From assembly GCF_001877785.1 (NCBI RefSeq), contig NZ_MINN01000128.1, forward strand, positions 265,252-329,251: a DNA stretch of 64,000 bases, read 5' to 3'. This DNA comes from Rossellomorea aquimaris. GTDB lineage: Bacteria > Bacillota > Bacilli > Bacillales > Bacillaceae_B. The notes under the pieces were generated by a model. The model worked only from the letters and a program-made list of their open reading frames with translations. It searched no databases and had not been told where the DNA came from. Positions 1 to 7,327 of the stretch are shown here, in pieces. Made by a program: the position numbers and the translations under genes. Within the stretch, counting starts at the first letter, position 1, and each line of letters starts with the position of its first letter.

Positions 1-333
1 GGTACTTGCCTGAATGACGGCAAAGGGCCGGGCTTCAGGGGCAGGTTCGTCGGAAAGCTGCATGTGTCGGGGGCCGAAATCATACATGATGGGAAAAAGA
101 TCCGTGATATTTTCATCGGGGGCGAGCCCTTGAATGAAGAAATTTGGTACAGCGTCGCATCATCCGATTATCTGCAGCGGGGGTCCGGTTACCCTTCACT
201 TGCCAACAATCGCGGCGAAAAATACTTAGCAGAAGAAATCAAGGATGTGATCAGGATTTATGCCGGGAAAAAAGGATTCCTCAATAAGGCATGCGTCGAT
301 CGGTGGAAAGAAGAGGTTGATATTAAAGTATAG
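1..333 (+). CDS. 5'-nucleotidase / UDP-sugar hydrolase family, C-terminal part (cut by window edge)
   Basis: The reading frame is open from base 1, so this is the last 110 residues of a longer protein whose start lies outside the window. The segment WYSVASSDYLQRGSGYPSL matches the C-terminal domain of the UshA/YunD type 5'-nucleotidase family, where a Y-x-V-A-x-x-D-Y-x-x-x-G-x-G-Y pattern forms the nucleoside-binding part. The family removes phosphate from nucleotides or splits UDP-sugars; the metallophosphatase domain with the catalytic metal ligands is not in this window. B. subtilis YunD is the closest family member I can name, but no neighbour confirms it. A GTG at 64 would be only an internal codon. 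A strong hairpin 170 bases downstream probably ends the transcript. Confidence 0.75.
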   Translation, partial: GTCLNDGKGPGFRGRFVGKLHVSGAEIIHDGKKIRDIFIGGEPLNEEIWYSVASSDYLQRGSGYPSLANNRGEKYLAEEIKDVIRIYAGKKGFLNKACVDRWKEEVDIKV

Positions 334-500
334 TAAGTATAACAAAGACTAAAAAAAGAGAAATGACACGTGTAAACCGGTTTGATATTCGCTTTTTCCA
401 TTGCTGCCGGTTCGCTCGGTGCAGCAATCAGTGCATGATTGAATGCAGGCAAACTCTGAAAGGAGACTAAAAGAACTAGAGAAAAAATAATGTGTCCATG

Positions 501-534
501 AAAAGCGCCAAGAGTCAACTGGCGCTTTTCTTAT
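501..534 (+). terminator. Rho-independent terminator after the nucleotidase
   Basis: A perfect 10-bp stem AAAAGCGCCA / TGGCGCTTTT with a 9-base loop is followed by CTTATT. It is the first strong stop signal downstream of the nucleotidase gene. Confidence 0.75.
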
Positions 535-892
535 TACCCTAGGCCAGGCCAAGGTTTCAAAAAAACTTTTAGCATGGTATAAAAAAACTCCTTTAAGGTG
601 CAAAAATATTATTGGTTCGCAAACCCAAACATCAGCACAGATGAGCAAAAAAAGAAACTGAAAAGAGCAAAGTCGGCCATTAAAGTCTGGACAGTAGAAA
701 TAGTACATCTGCCGAATCAAACACTAGCCCTTTAGCTCTTGGTCAGTAACAAATGCTTTAAGCAGCACAGAAGAGACAGGGACAAAGGCGATTTAGTCTA
801 GGTGAAACGCGAACTAATCTGCTAGCGATGTCGCGAATGAGTTTCGTTTTTTTATTTGTTCAATGACCATTTAGGATTTAGCTTTTTCCAGC
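535..892. other. Gene-free stretch between terminator and repeat
   Basis: AT-rich sequence with no ribosome site linked to a convincing open frame. A 45-codon frame beginning with GTG at 598 exists but has no supporting signal. I see no other structure here. Confidence 0.4.
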
Positions 893-1143
893 GGTTGATT
901 GGAGTGCAAGACGAAGACTCCTGCGGGAAGAGTAGCTTATTAGAAAAGCGGAAGGGCTTCGCTCAGAGGCGTGTGGCATAAGACGAATCGGCCTGGAAGG
1001 CGCTCTTTGCCTTCTTGGACGGTTTGACTTATGACATGTGCCTCTAAGCCCTGCAGCTAGACAAGTGAGACCCCGCAGGAGCTTTAGTTCCGAGGGAGGC
1101 TCACGGGCTACCCGCGGAAAGCGAAGTCTTGCACGGAAATCAT
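893..1143. repeat. Long inverted-repeat intergenic element, family 1, copy A
   Basis: The outer arms GATTGGAGTGCAAGAC (left) and GTCTTGCACGGAAATC (right) are inverted copies of each other, and the arms extend through CTCCTGCGGG and CCCGCGGAAAG. Internal pieces include GTGAGACCCCGCAGGAGC. Between about 975 and 1035 sits a second nested hairpin with a GGAAGGC...GCCTTCTT core. Other copies lie at 27803-27953 and 46628-46751, with a 3' fragment at 32712-32740. It codes for nothing convincing. Elements of this kind are widespread in Bacillaceae genomes and are probably dispersed as non-autonomous or hairpin elements; their function is unknown. Confidence 0.85.
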
Positions 1144-1304
1144 TAGCGTTGTTTAGAGTTCACTCTAAAATGTTCTCCTTAAGACCATGTCTTTAAGGTT
1201 TTGTCCCAAACTCTTTATTTCCTCAAACTGACAGGTTTTCAGCGAAAAATACGGGGGTATGAATTTATAGAGTATATCATTTTAGCATTGAAGGAGAATC
1301 CAAT

Positions 1305-2270
1305 ATGATAAAACGCATCGGCTATACTGTTTGTTGGCTGATCGTCATTACTATGATTGTACTTTTCGGTGCTGCGAATTATTTTTATAACCTCGCTATC
1401 AACCGGAGTGATGAAGCAATCAAGTTGTATGGTACTGAGGAAGCAGTCAAAGCTGTCAGTGCACTTGAAGAAGAACAGGCGCGGCTCCAGGAACTCACAA
1501 GCTGGACAGAAAGTCAGGATTTCGAAGAAGTTGAAATAGAAAGTGATGATGGTCTCACCCTTAGTGCCGTTTACTTGAAAAATGATGCCCCGATCGGTAA
1601 GACAGTGATTTTGGCCCACGGCTATAAAGGAAGTAATGAACAGCTTCCGGAAGTGACAAGGTATTACTATGAGAAAGGATACGACATATTGAAGCCTGAC
1701 GCCCGCGGTCATGGAAAGAGTGACGGGGAATATATCGGCATGGGATGGGATGACAGGAATGATATGAGAAAATGGATTGACTATCTCATTGAAGAGAAGA
1801 ATGAAAAGACCATTTTCCTTCACGGCTTTTCGATGGGAGCATCGACCGTGCTGATGACCAGCGGTGAAGATCTCCCGGATCAAGTAAAGGGAATCATTGC
1901 GGACAGCGGATACACATCAGTGAAGGAAGAAATGGCCCATCAGCTGAAGCATCTATACAATCTGCCGTCTTTCCCGCTGATTGACATCACAAGCAAGGTC
2001 ACAGAAAGAAAGGCAGGATACTCATTTGATGAAGCATCGGCACTGAATCAAGTGAAGAAAAAGAAGGATGACCTGCCGCTCTTTATCATTCATGGTGACA
2101 AGGATGAAATGGTGCCTTCGGAAATGGCCCAGCGCCTCTATGAGAATGCAGCAGGCATGAAAGAGCTGTGGATCATTCCAGGAGCAGGCCACACACAGGG
2201 CTTTTTGGATGAGGAAGAAGAATACAAGCGCAGGCTGACTGGATTCATCGACGAAGCGATGAAACAATAA
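1305..2270 (+). CDS. Membrane-anchored alpha/beta hydrolase (YqkD-like)
   Basis: A 321-residue serine hydrolase of the alpha/beta fold, probably an esterase or peptidase-like enzyme facing outward and held by one N-terminal membrane segment at residues 5-28. The nucleophile is Ser176 in GFSMGAS, the acid is probably Asp267 in HGDKDEMVP, and the base His296 in GAGHTQGF. HGYKGS near residue 105 forms the oxyanion region. The substrate cannot be told from sequence. The ATG at 1305 follows GAAGGAGAATCCAAT, a good ribosome site. The gene stands alone: the upstream region is filled by a repeat, and a bidirectional hairpin separates it from the convergent small gene downstream. B. subtilis YqkD has the same size and layout. 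Confidence 0.85.
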   Translation: MIKRIGYTVCWLIVITMIVLFGAANYFYNLAINRSDEAIKLYGTEEAVKAVSALEEEQARLQELTSWTESQDFEEVEIESDDGLTLSAVYLKNDAPIGKTVILAHGYKGSNEQLPEVTRYYYEKGYDILKPDARGHGKSDGEYIGMGWDDRNDMRKWIDYLIEEKNEKTIFLHGFSMGASTVLMTSGEDLPDQVKGIIADSGYTSVKEEMAHQLKHLYNLPSFPLIDITSKVTERKAGYSFDEASALNQVKKKKDDLPLFIIHGDKDEMVPSEMAQRLYENAAGMKELWIIPGAGHTQGFLDEEEEYKRRLTGFIDEAMKQ

Positions 2271-2278
2271 TTACGGAG

Positions 2279-2311
2279 AAAAGGACAAGGGTATCCCTTG
2301 TCCTTTGCTTA
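2279..2311. terminator. Bidirectional terminator
   Basis: Stem AAAGGACAAGGG / CCCTTGTCCTTT with a 3-base loop lies between the convergent hydrolase and small protein genes. There are A and T runs on either side. Confidence 0.7.
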
Positions 2312-2312
2312 T

Positions 2313-2573
2313 TCAATCTTTATTCGGATACCCGCTCGAGTCCGGTGATACCATTCCGCCGGCACCAGTGGAATTGACATCCGGCTCGGCGAAGTCAGGC
2401 TGATTCGGCAGGGAAGAATGCATCTTATTAACAGACGAATCCGTATCCCCGCCTGCATCGAAAGAAACAACCTTTAACCCGGAATCTTCCAGGGATTTCA
2501 TTATTTGATCTTTTGCTTCATCTGCAGACAGCGACTCCGGGGAGTATTCCAGTTCAATCTTTATTGTATTCAA
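2313..2573 (-). CDS. Small acidic hypothetical protein, 86 aa
   Basis: I do not recognise this family. The first half (NTIKIELEYSPESLSADEA) looks like a small alpha/beta domain of about 45 residues; the second half is polar and rich in Pro, Gly, Ser and Asp, ending SSGYPNKD, and is probably disordered. There is no signal peptide or membrane segment. Translation starts at TTG, supported by an excellent ribosome site AAAAGGAGGAACC eight bases upstream. It is transcribed alone, towards the hydrolase gene, and shares its terminator. The strong ribosome site makes it likely to be a real gene despite lack of a known function. Confidence 0.7.
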   Translation of the reverse strand: MNTIKIELEYSPESLSADEAKDQIMKSLEDSGLKVVSFDAGGDTDSSVNKMHSSLPNQPDFAEPDVNSTGAGGMVSPDSSGYPNKD

Positions 2574-2675
2574 CTTTGGTTCCTCCTTTTATAGATGAAT
2601 TAATGTCTTGTTTCCCTTTATGGGTTTTCCTAAACGTTAATGATTTTGAAAAATATAAAAATGACTTCAGTTCTA

Positions 2676-2703
2676 TTGAAAAATTCAGATAATTATGTAT
2701 AAT
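2676..2703 (+). promoter_or_regulatory. Sigma-A type promoter of glcD-BASS operon
   Basis: TTGAAA, a 16-base spacer, then TATAAT, 38 bases before the glcD start. Seen by eye only. Confidence 0.55.
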
Positions 2704-2741
2704 TGCTTACATTATACATTTTGCCTAAGGAGGAGAGTTGG

Positions 2742-4139
2742 ATGACAGTAAAAGAAAAAGGGCTGCTTCAAGAGCTGAAAGAAGTTCTTGAGCGTCACCA
2801 AGTGACTACAAATGCAACAGTTCTGGAACAACACGGAAAGGATGAATCCTATCATCATCCGTTCTCTCCTGATATTGTCGTGTTCCCCGAGAGTGCTGAA
2901 GAAGTAAGCAGGATTGTCAAATTGGCAGGGTCTTATGATACTCCCATCATTCCATTCGGGTTGGGGACAAGCCTTGAGGGGCACGTGATCCCTTATGAAA
3001 AAGGACTCAGCATTGATTTTTCACAAATGAACAAAATCCTTGAAATAAGGGAAAAGGATTTCCTCGTCAAGGTCCAGCCTGGCGTGACTCGTTCGCAGCT
3101 GAATAAAGAATTAAAGAAATACGGGTTGTTTTTCTCGGTTGATCCCGGGGCGGATGCAACGCTTGGGGGAATGGCCGCAACGAATGCGAGCGGGACGACA
3201 TCGGTGAAATATGGTGTGATGAGAGATCAGGTCAGAGACCTGGAAGTGGTGCTTGCTTCAGGGGAGATCATTCACACGGGCAATCTGGCTCAGAAATCCT
3301 CCTCAGGCTATAACCTGAACCATTTATTTGTGGGGTCTGAAGGGACCCTTGGATGCTTTACAGAATTGACATTGAAAGTATATGGCATACCTGAACATAT
3401 CCTTGCTGCAAGGGCATCTTTCCCGCATATTGATAATGCGGTAGAGGCAGTTGTATCGATTCTGCAGGCAGGGATACCGGTTGCCAGGGTGGAGCTTGTC
3501 GATGAAGCATCGATGAGGCAGGTGAATCTGTTCAGCGAAACAGATTACATAGAGAAGCCGACCTTGTTTCTCGAGTTTCACGGAAATGAAGCAGGGCTGA
3601 AACAGGATGTGGCCTTCATGGAGGACATCGTTTCGGATCATGGATGCGAGGAGATTCATTTCGAGGAAGACCAGGCGGCCCGGAATAGGCTGTGGGATGC
3701 AAGACATAACCTCGCCTATGCTTATATCCACGGAAATCCCGGGAAGAAAATGATGGTCACCGATGTATGTGTACCCATATCCGAATTATCCGGTGCCATC
3801 AGGGCTGCACGCGAAAAACTGGATGAGCTGAAACTGACCGGGGGAATCCTCGGGCATGTCGGTGACGGGAATTATCATGCACTTGTGATGCTCGATTTAA
3901 CCGACAGGGAAGAAGTTAAAAAAGCTGAAGTGTTCAATGAACTGATTGTGGAATATGCCCTTGAGAGAAACGGGACCTGCACGGGTGAACACGGGGTCGG
4001 GTCCGGCAAAATGAAATACCAGCAAAAGGAACATGGAGGGTCGCTGCAGGTGATGAAGAGCATAAAGGATGCCCTTGATCCCTCGGGACTCTTAAATCCA
4101 AATAAATTGATCCAGAAAGTGAAGGGGGAAGAAAAATGA
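2742..4139 (+). CDS. glcD: FAD-linked 2-hydroxyacid oxidase (glycolate oxidase subunit GlcD-like)
   Basis: A 465-residue flavoprotein that oxidises a 2-hydroxyacid such as glycolate or D-lactate to the 2-oxoacid. The N-terminal half is the FAD-binding PCMH fold, with PFGLGTSLEGHV and the pyrophosphate loop DPGADATLGGMAATNASG; the C-terminal half is the FAD-oxidase C domain, ending with the conserved GEHGVGSGK motif. Length matches B. subtilis YsfC (GlcD). An upstream in-frame TTG at 2703 exists, but AAGGAGGAG at 2728-2736 places the start at ATG 2742. The stop overlaps the next start by four bases (ATGA), so a Na+-coupled carrier is made with it and may bring in the substrate. The GlcE and GlcF partner subunits are not next to it. 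Confidence 0.88.
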   Translation: MTVKEKGLLQELKEVLERHQVTTNATVLEQHGKDESYHHPFSPDIVVFPESAEEVSRIVKLAGSYDTPIIPFGLGTSLEGHVIPYEKGLSIDFSQMNKILEIREKDFLVKVQPGVTRSQLNKELKKYGLFFSVDPGADATLGGMAATNASGTTSVKYGVMRDQVRDLEVVLASGEIIHTGNLAQKSSSGYNLNHLFVGSEGTLGCFTELTLKVYGIPEHILAARASFPHIDNAVEAVVSILQAGIPVARVELVDEASMRQVNLFSETDYIEKPTLFLEFHGNEAGLKQDVAFMEDIVSDHGCEEIHFEEDQAARNRLWDARHNLAYAYIHGNPGKKMMVTDVCVPISELSGAIRAAREKLDELKLTGGILGHVGDGNYHALVMLDLTDREEVKKAEVFNELIVEYALERNGTCTGEHGVGSGKMKYQQKEHGGSLQVMKSIKDALDPSGLLNPNKLIQKVKGEEK

Positions 4140-5119
4140 AACTATTAGAAACCATCAGCAGCCTTGCTGGAAAGTACTTCGCCGTCTGGGTCATCCTTGC
4201 TGCGGCTGTCGCGTATTTGATCCCCGAGCCCTTTTTACCATTGGGAAGCTATATCACGATCCTTCTCGGTGTTGTCATGTTCGGAATGGGACTGACACTA
4301 AAGCCTGTTGATTTCAAGCTGGTCATTCAAAAACCGCTTCCGGTCATCACCGGGGTCCTTGCCCAGTTCATCATCATGCCGCTCGGTGCTTTCGCGATCG
4401 CGTATGTGCTGGGACTTCCGAATGAACTTGCAGCAGGCCTGGTGCTGCTGGGATCCGTGCCGGGCGGGACAGCCTCCAATGTCATGGTGTATCTGGCAAA
4501 AGGGAATCTGGCCTTGTCGGTTGCGATGACTTCTCTCTCCACATTGCTGGCGCCGCTTGCCACCCCGCTTATTTTATTGGCACTGGCAGGTCAGTGGCTA
4601 CCGGTCGATCCTTTCGCGATGTTCCTGTCAATCGTGCAGGTTATCATCATTCCGATTACGCTTGGATTGGTTCTTAAAAAGACTTTCCCGGGTACGGTGG
4701 AAAAAAGCTTGAATGTCATTCCGTTAATTTCTGTGGCAGCGATCATCATCATTGTATCGGCCGTTGTTTCCGCAAACGTTGGGAATATCGCCACGTCGGG
4801 AATGCTGGTATTCTCAGCCGTGATTCTTCATAATATCCTTGGGCTGGCGCTAGGGTATGGTACAGGAGTCATGATGAAATTGGATGAAAGTAAACGCCGT
4901 GCCATTTCAATTGAGGTGGGGATGCAGAACTCAGGTCTCGGCGTGGCGCTTGCCACCGCCCATTTCGGACCGCTTGCAGCACTCCCCAGCGTCATAGCTG
5001 CAGTCTGGCATAACATTTCCGGGCCGATCATCGCTACTTACTGGAGTAAGAAGACAGTGAAAGATGAAGAGCCTGAGAGGATAGACAAAGGCCGTGAGCC
5101 TCAGGCATCTGTCAGATAA
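4136..5119 (+). CDS. Bile acid:sodium symporter (BASS) family transporter
   Basis: A 327-residue membrane protein with nine or ten predicted hydrophobic helices. The segments VMFGMGLTLKPVDF and LGSVPGGTASNVMVYLAKGN, and later EVGMQNSGLGVALA, are hallmarks of the BASS family (B. subtilis YocS type), in which the GGxxSN and Q-N-x-G motifs bind sodium and substrate. The ATGA overlap with glcD makes the two translationally coupled. In plants a BASS member (BASS6) carries glycolate, so import of a 2-hydroxyacid for the oxidase is an attractive but unproved guess. Pantothenate and 2-oxoacid carriers also occur in this family. The C-terminus is hydrophilic and charged. Confidence 0.85.
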   Translation: MKLLETISSLAGKYFAVWVILAAAVAYLIPEPFLPLGSYITILLGVVMFGMGLTLKPVDFKLVIQKPLPVITGVLAQFIIMPLGAFAIAYVLGLPNELAAGLVLLGSVPGGTASNVMVYLAKGNLALSVAMTSLSTLLAPLATPLILLALAGQWLPVDPFAMFLSIVQVIIIPITLGLVLKKTFPGTVEKSLNVIPLISVAAIIIIVSAVVSANVGNIATSGMLVFSAVILHNILGLALGYGTGVMMKLDESKRRAISIEVGMQNSGLGVALATAHFGPLAALPSVIAAVWHNISGPIIATYWSKKTVKDEEPERIDKGREPQASVR

Positions 5120-5230
5120 AATAAAAGGCGGCACCGGTATTCCGTAAGGGATTCTGTTTTGAAGGACAAAACATGAATTAACATTGCTTTTCCTCACGTA
5201 ATTCGCACTTGGCAAAAAAATCAGATTAGA

Positions 5231-5267
5231 AAAATGCTTGGAGACAGATTCTCCAAGCATTTTTTAT
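5231..5267 (+). terminator. Terminator of glcD-BASS operon
   Basis: Stem AAATGCTTGGAGA / TCTCCAAGCATTT with a CAGAT loop followed by TTTTT. Confidence 0.85.
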
Positions 5268-5754
5268 TACAAGATAAGTAGTGGTTAGGGATTCAGAGTA
5301 TACAATAATATACATAAAATAAACTTCCTCAATAAGGGAAGAGATTTCTCTTATTGAGGAATAAGCACGAAATATGGAGTAAATAGGGGGAAAAGTTCCC
5401 CCTATTTACTCCAAATGCATGAAAGTGGGCCATCATACCTCGCCTTAACGGGAAAAACTTCCCTTATATCCCCCGAGCCTAGCACTATTCTGCAGGATAA
5501 CGGCAAAAACTCCCCTTATTAAAACATCCGTGGATGCTCACAATGAAGGATGAAAAAATGTCAGTTTCTTTTTTTTCTGACTCTCAAACCTCAACACCCA
5601 CCCCCCGCTAGTGAAAAATCATTTGTAGCACACCAATTGGTAAATCGATTAGTATGCGTATTTAAGCTGACAAAAACTTATGACCCTCATGTTAAAAAGG
5701 GCTCGAAATTCAGGGCGGATTTACCGTTAATTTAATCAACTCCTATATATCAAC
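5268..5754. repeat. Gene-free region with a cluster of related palindromes (5327-5520)
   Basis: Four successive stretches follow one pattern, a TAA(C)GGGAAAAACTTCCCTTATT-like palindrome. The clearest is a perfect 17-bp inverted repeat with a 3-base loop at 5376-5412 (arms start GGAGTAAATAGGGGG). Others are at 5327-5359, about 5447-5474 and about 5497-5523. None has a T-run that would make it an ordinary terminator. From 5530 to 5754 I see nothing except a spurious open frame. Confidence 0.65.
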
Positions 5755-5755
5755 A

Positions 5756-5797
5756 AAAAGAAGCAGTCTCATTCAGTTAGGAATAGGACTGCTAATT
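5756..5797 (-). terminator. Terminator of the fatty acid transporter gene
   Basis: Read on the minus strand, AGCAGTC and GACTGCT form a stem followed by TCTTTTTGTTG. Confidence 0.65.
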
Positions 5798-5864
5798 GGT
5801 GTGTTCATTTAGTTTTTGTATTTGAAATGCGAACCCGTTAGGTATTCTGGATGCAGCCTTTTGT

Positions 5865-7178
5865 TTAATACAAGAAGAATAATAGAATGGTTGTGACCAG
5901 GCCCACCCATATCGCAAGTAAGAAGCAATAACCCATGATGTGTCTGATATGAAGGCCGACGATGCTCAGGATCGGCAGGGCCCAGAAAGGCTGAATAAGG
6001 TTGGTCCATGCATCGCCCCATCCTACAGCCATGGCGATCATGGCCGGGTCCACTCCCAGTTTTATTCCCGCTGGAACTTGAAGGGGTCCCTGCAGAGCCC
6101 ATTGTCCTCCGCCGGATGGAGCAAGAATGTTTACAATCCCCGCCGACCAATAGGTGAATACATCGAAGGTATCTTTAGTAGCAATCGAGGCCATTCCATC
6201 GATGATTGCCTGACCCAGTCCTGAACTAGACAGCACGGCTATGATGCCCGCATAGAAAGGGAACTGCAAAATAATCGGGGAAGTTGAACCCACTGCTTCC
6301 TTAAATGCATTTCCATACTGGCCGAGAGAACGATGCATAATGAGACCGAGTGAAAGAAATAATAGATTAATAATATTCAGGTCTAAATCTTTTCCATTGA
6401 TGAATTCATTGACTACATAAATCAACCCGACCGCACCGGTGACAATGCCCAATATCGGGGTTTGCTCCAACCTCAAGGCAGGTGTATCAGCTTTTTGCAA
6501 AGGCGCTTCTTTTTGAGAGGTGAATTCTTTTACTTGGTAAGGTTTTATATTACTTTTTGGTGCCATCAGACAAATGACAATAGGCATGGTAATGAATAAA
6601 ACTGCAAAAATGATAAGGGTGGAAGGATGAAAGATGGTTTGTGAAGTAGGTATGATTCCCATTACGTCAGCCAGGAAATGGTCTTTAGTTGCGACGGTCA
6701 ATCCGATGGAGCTTGATAAGCCCGCAGTGTAAAGAACGGTTGGAGAGTAGGCAGCGGCGACTAACAGAGGGAAATGTGCCTGCTGGTTCCTTTTTCCCAC
6801 TTCCCTGACGAAAATTGCTCCGACGACAACGGCAAGCCCCCAGTTAATATAATAAGCTAAAGCTGAGACAACAAATGTAAGTACATAAGCTTTCGCAGGA
6901 GTATTGGCGAGGCCGGCGATTGATTCAAGTCCCCTCTTGACTACAGGGACAGCTGCCAGGACCATTCCCGTTAATAACAGGAGTACCATCTGCATAGTGA
7001 AAGCAAGATATACCCAAAAACCGTCCCCGAATGATTTAAAAAGAGTGATCGGTTCCTGGGGATTCATAGCGAATCCAACGATGAAAACAAATAAAGTAAG
7101 GAGGACTGCAATGACAAAAGCATCCGGCAGATAACGCTGTACCACCCTTGAAACTCGGTCTGCAATTGAAGATAACAT
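5865..7178 (-). CDS. atoE: Short-chain fatty acid transporter (AtoE family)
   Basis: A 437-residue polytopic membrane protein of the AtoE/short-chain fatty acid transporter family, which takes up acids such as acetoacetate or butyrate. Family marks are the N-terminal RYLPDAFVIAVLLTLFVF, a Trp/Gly-rich region YYINWGLAVVVGAIF, and the C-terminal ILAPSGGGQWALQGP and GWGDAWTNLIQPFWALP. About ten to twelve hydrophobic helices can be counted, with a hydrophilic loop near residue 225. The ATG at 7178 is preceded by GAAAGGAGTTG. No acetoacetyl-CoA transferase or thiolase genes lie beside it, so the fate of the substrate is unknown. An AGTAGT-TGTT-ACTACT palindrome just upstream of the ribosome site could be an operator. 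Confidence 0.85.
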   Translation of the reverse strand: MLSSIADRVSRVVQRYLPDAFVIAVLLTLFVFIVGFAMNPQEPITLFKSFGDGFWVYLAFTMQMVLLLLTGMVLAAVPVVKRGLESIAGLANTPAKAYVLTFVVSALAYYINWGLAVVVGAIFVREVGKRNQQAHFPLLVAAAYSPTVLYTAGLSSSIGLTVATKDHFLADVMGIIPTSQTIFHPSTLIIFAVLFITMPIVICLMAPKSNIKPYQVKEFTSQKEAPLQKADTPALRLEQTPILGIVTGAVGLIYVVNEFINGKDLDLNIINLLFLSLGLIMHRSLGQYGNAFKEAVGSTSPIILQFPFYAGIIAVLSSSGLGQAIIDGMASIATKDTFDVFTYWSAGIVNILAPSGGGQWALQGPLQVPAGIKLGVDPAMIAMAVGWGDAWTNLIQPFWALPILSIVGLHIRHIMGYCFLLAIWVGLVTTILLFFLY

Positions 7179-7194
7179 TCTAACAACTCCTTTC

Positions 7195-7210
7195 AGTAGT
7201 TGTTACTACT
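7195..7210. promoter_or_regulatory. Possible operator upstream of atoE
   Basis: Perfect palindrome AGTAGT-TGTT-ACTACT located immediately upstream of the atoE ribosome site. The binding protein is unknown. Confidence 0.35.
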
Positions 7211-7276
7211 ATATTTGTGCTGCTATGTTTTCATGTCCAATTTGTTGAACAAGGGGGGAGATGAAATTGCATGAAA

Positions 7277-7307
7277 TAAAAAAACGCTGGCACGGCCGCC
7301 AGCGGAA
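7277..7307 (-). terminator. Terminator of the siderophore ABC operon
   Basis: On the minus strand CGCTGGC and GCCAGCG form a GC-rich stem followed by TTTTTTTATTTC. Confidence 0.8.
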
Positions 7308-7327
7308 AAGTCTTACTAACAATCATT

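Noticed and set aside
598..735. 45-codon plus-strand frame starting GTG, Lys-rich with an end IKVWTVEIVHLPNQTLAL
   Set aside because: No ribosome site, no family, preceded by a terminator and followed by nothing; could be a remnant but cannot be supported.
5550..5735. 61-codon frame beginning MKKCQFLFFLTL
   Set aside because: The amino end resembles a signal peptide only by chance of a T-rich tract; there is no ribosome site at the right distance and no terminator after it.
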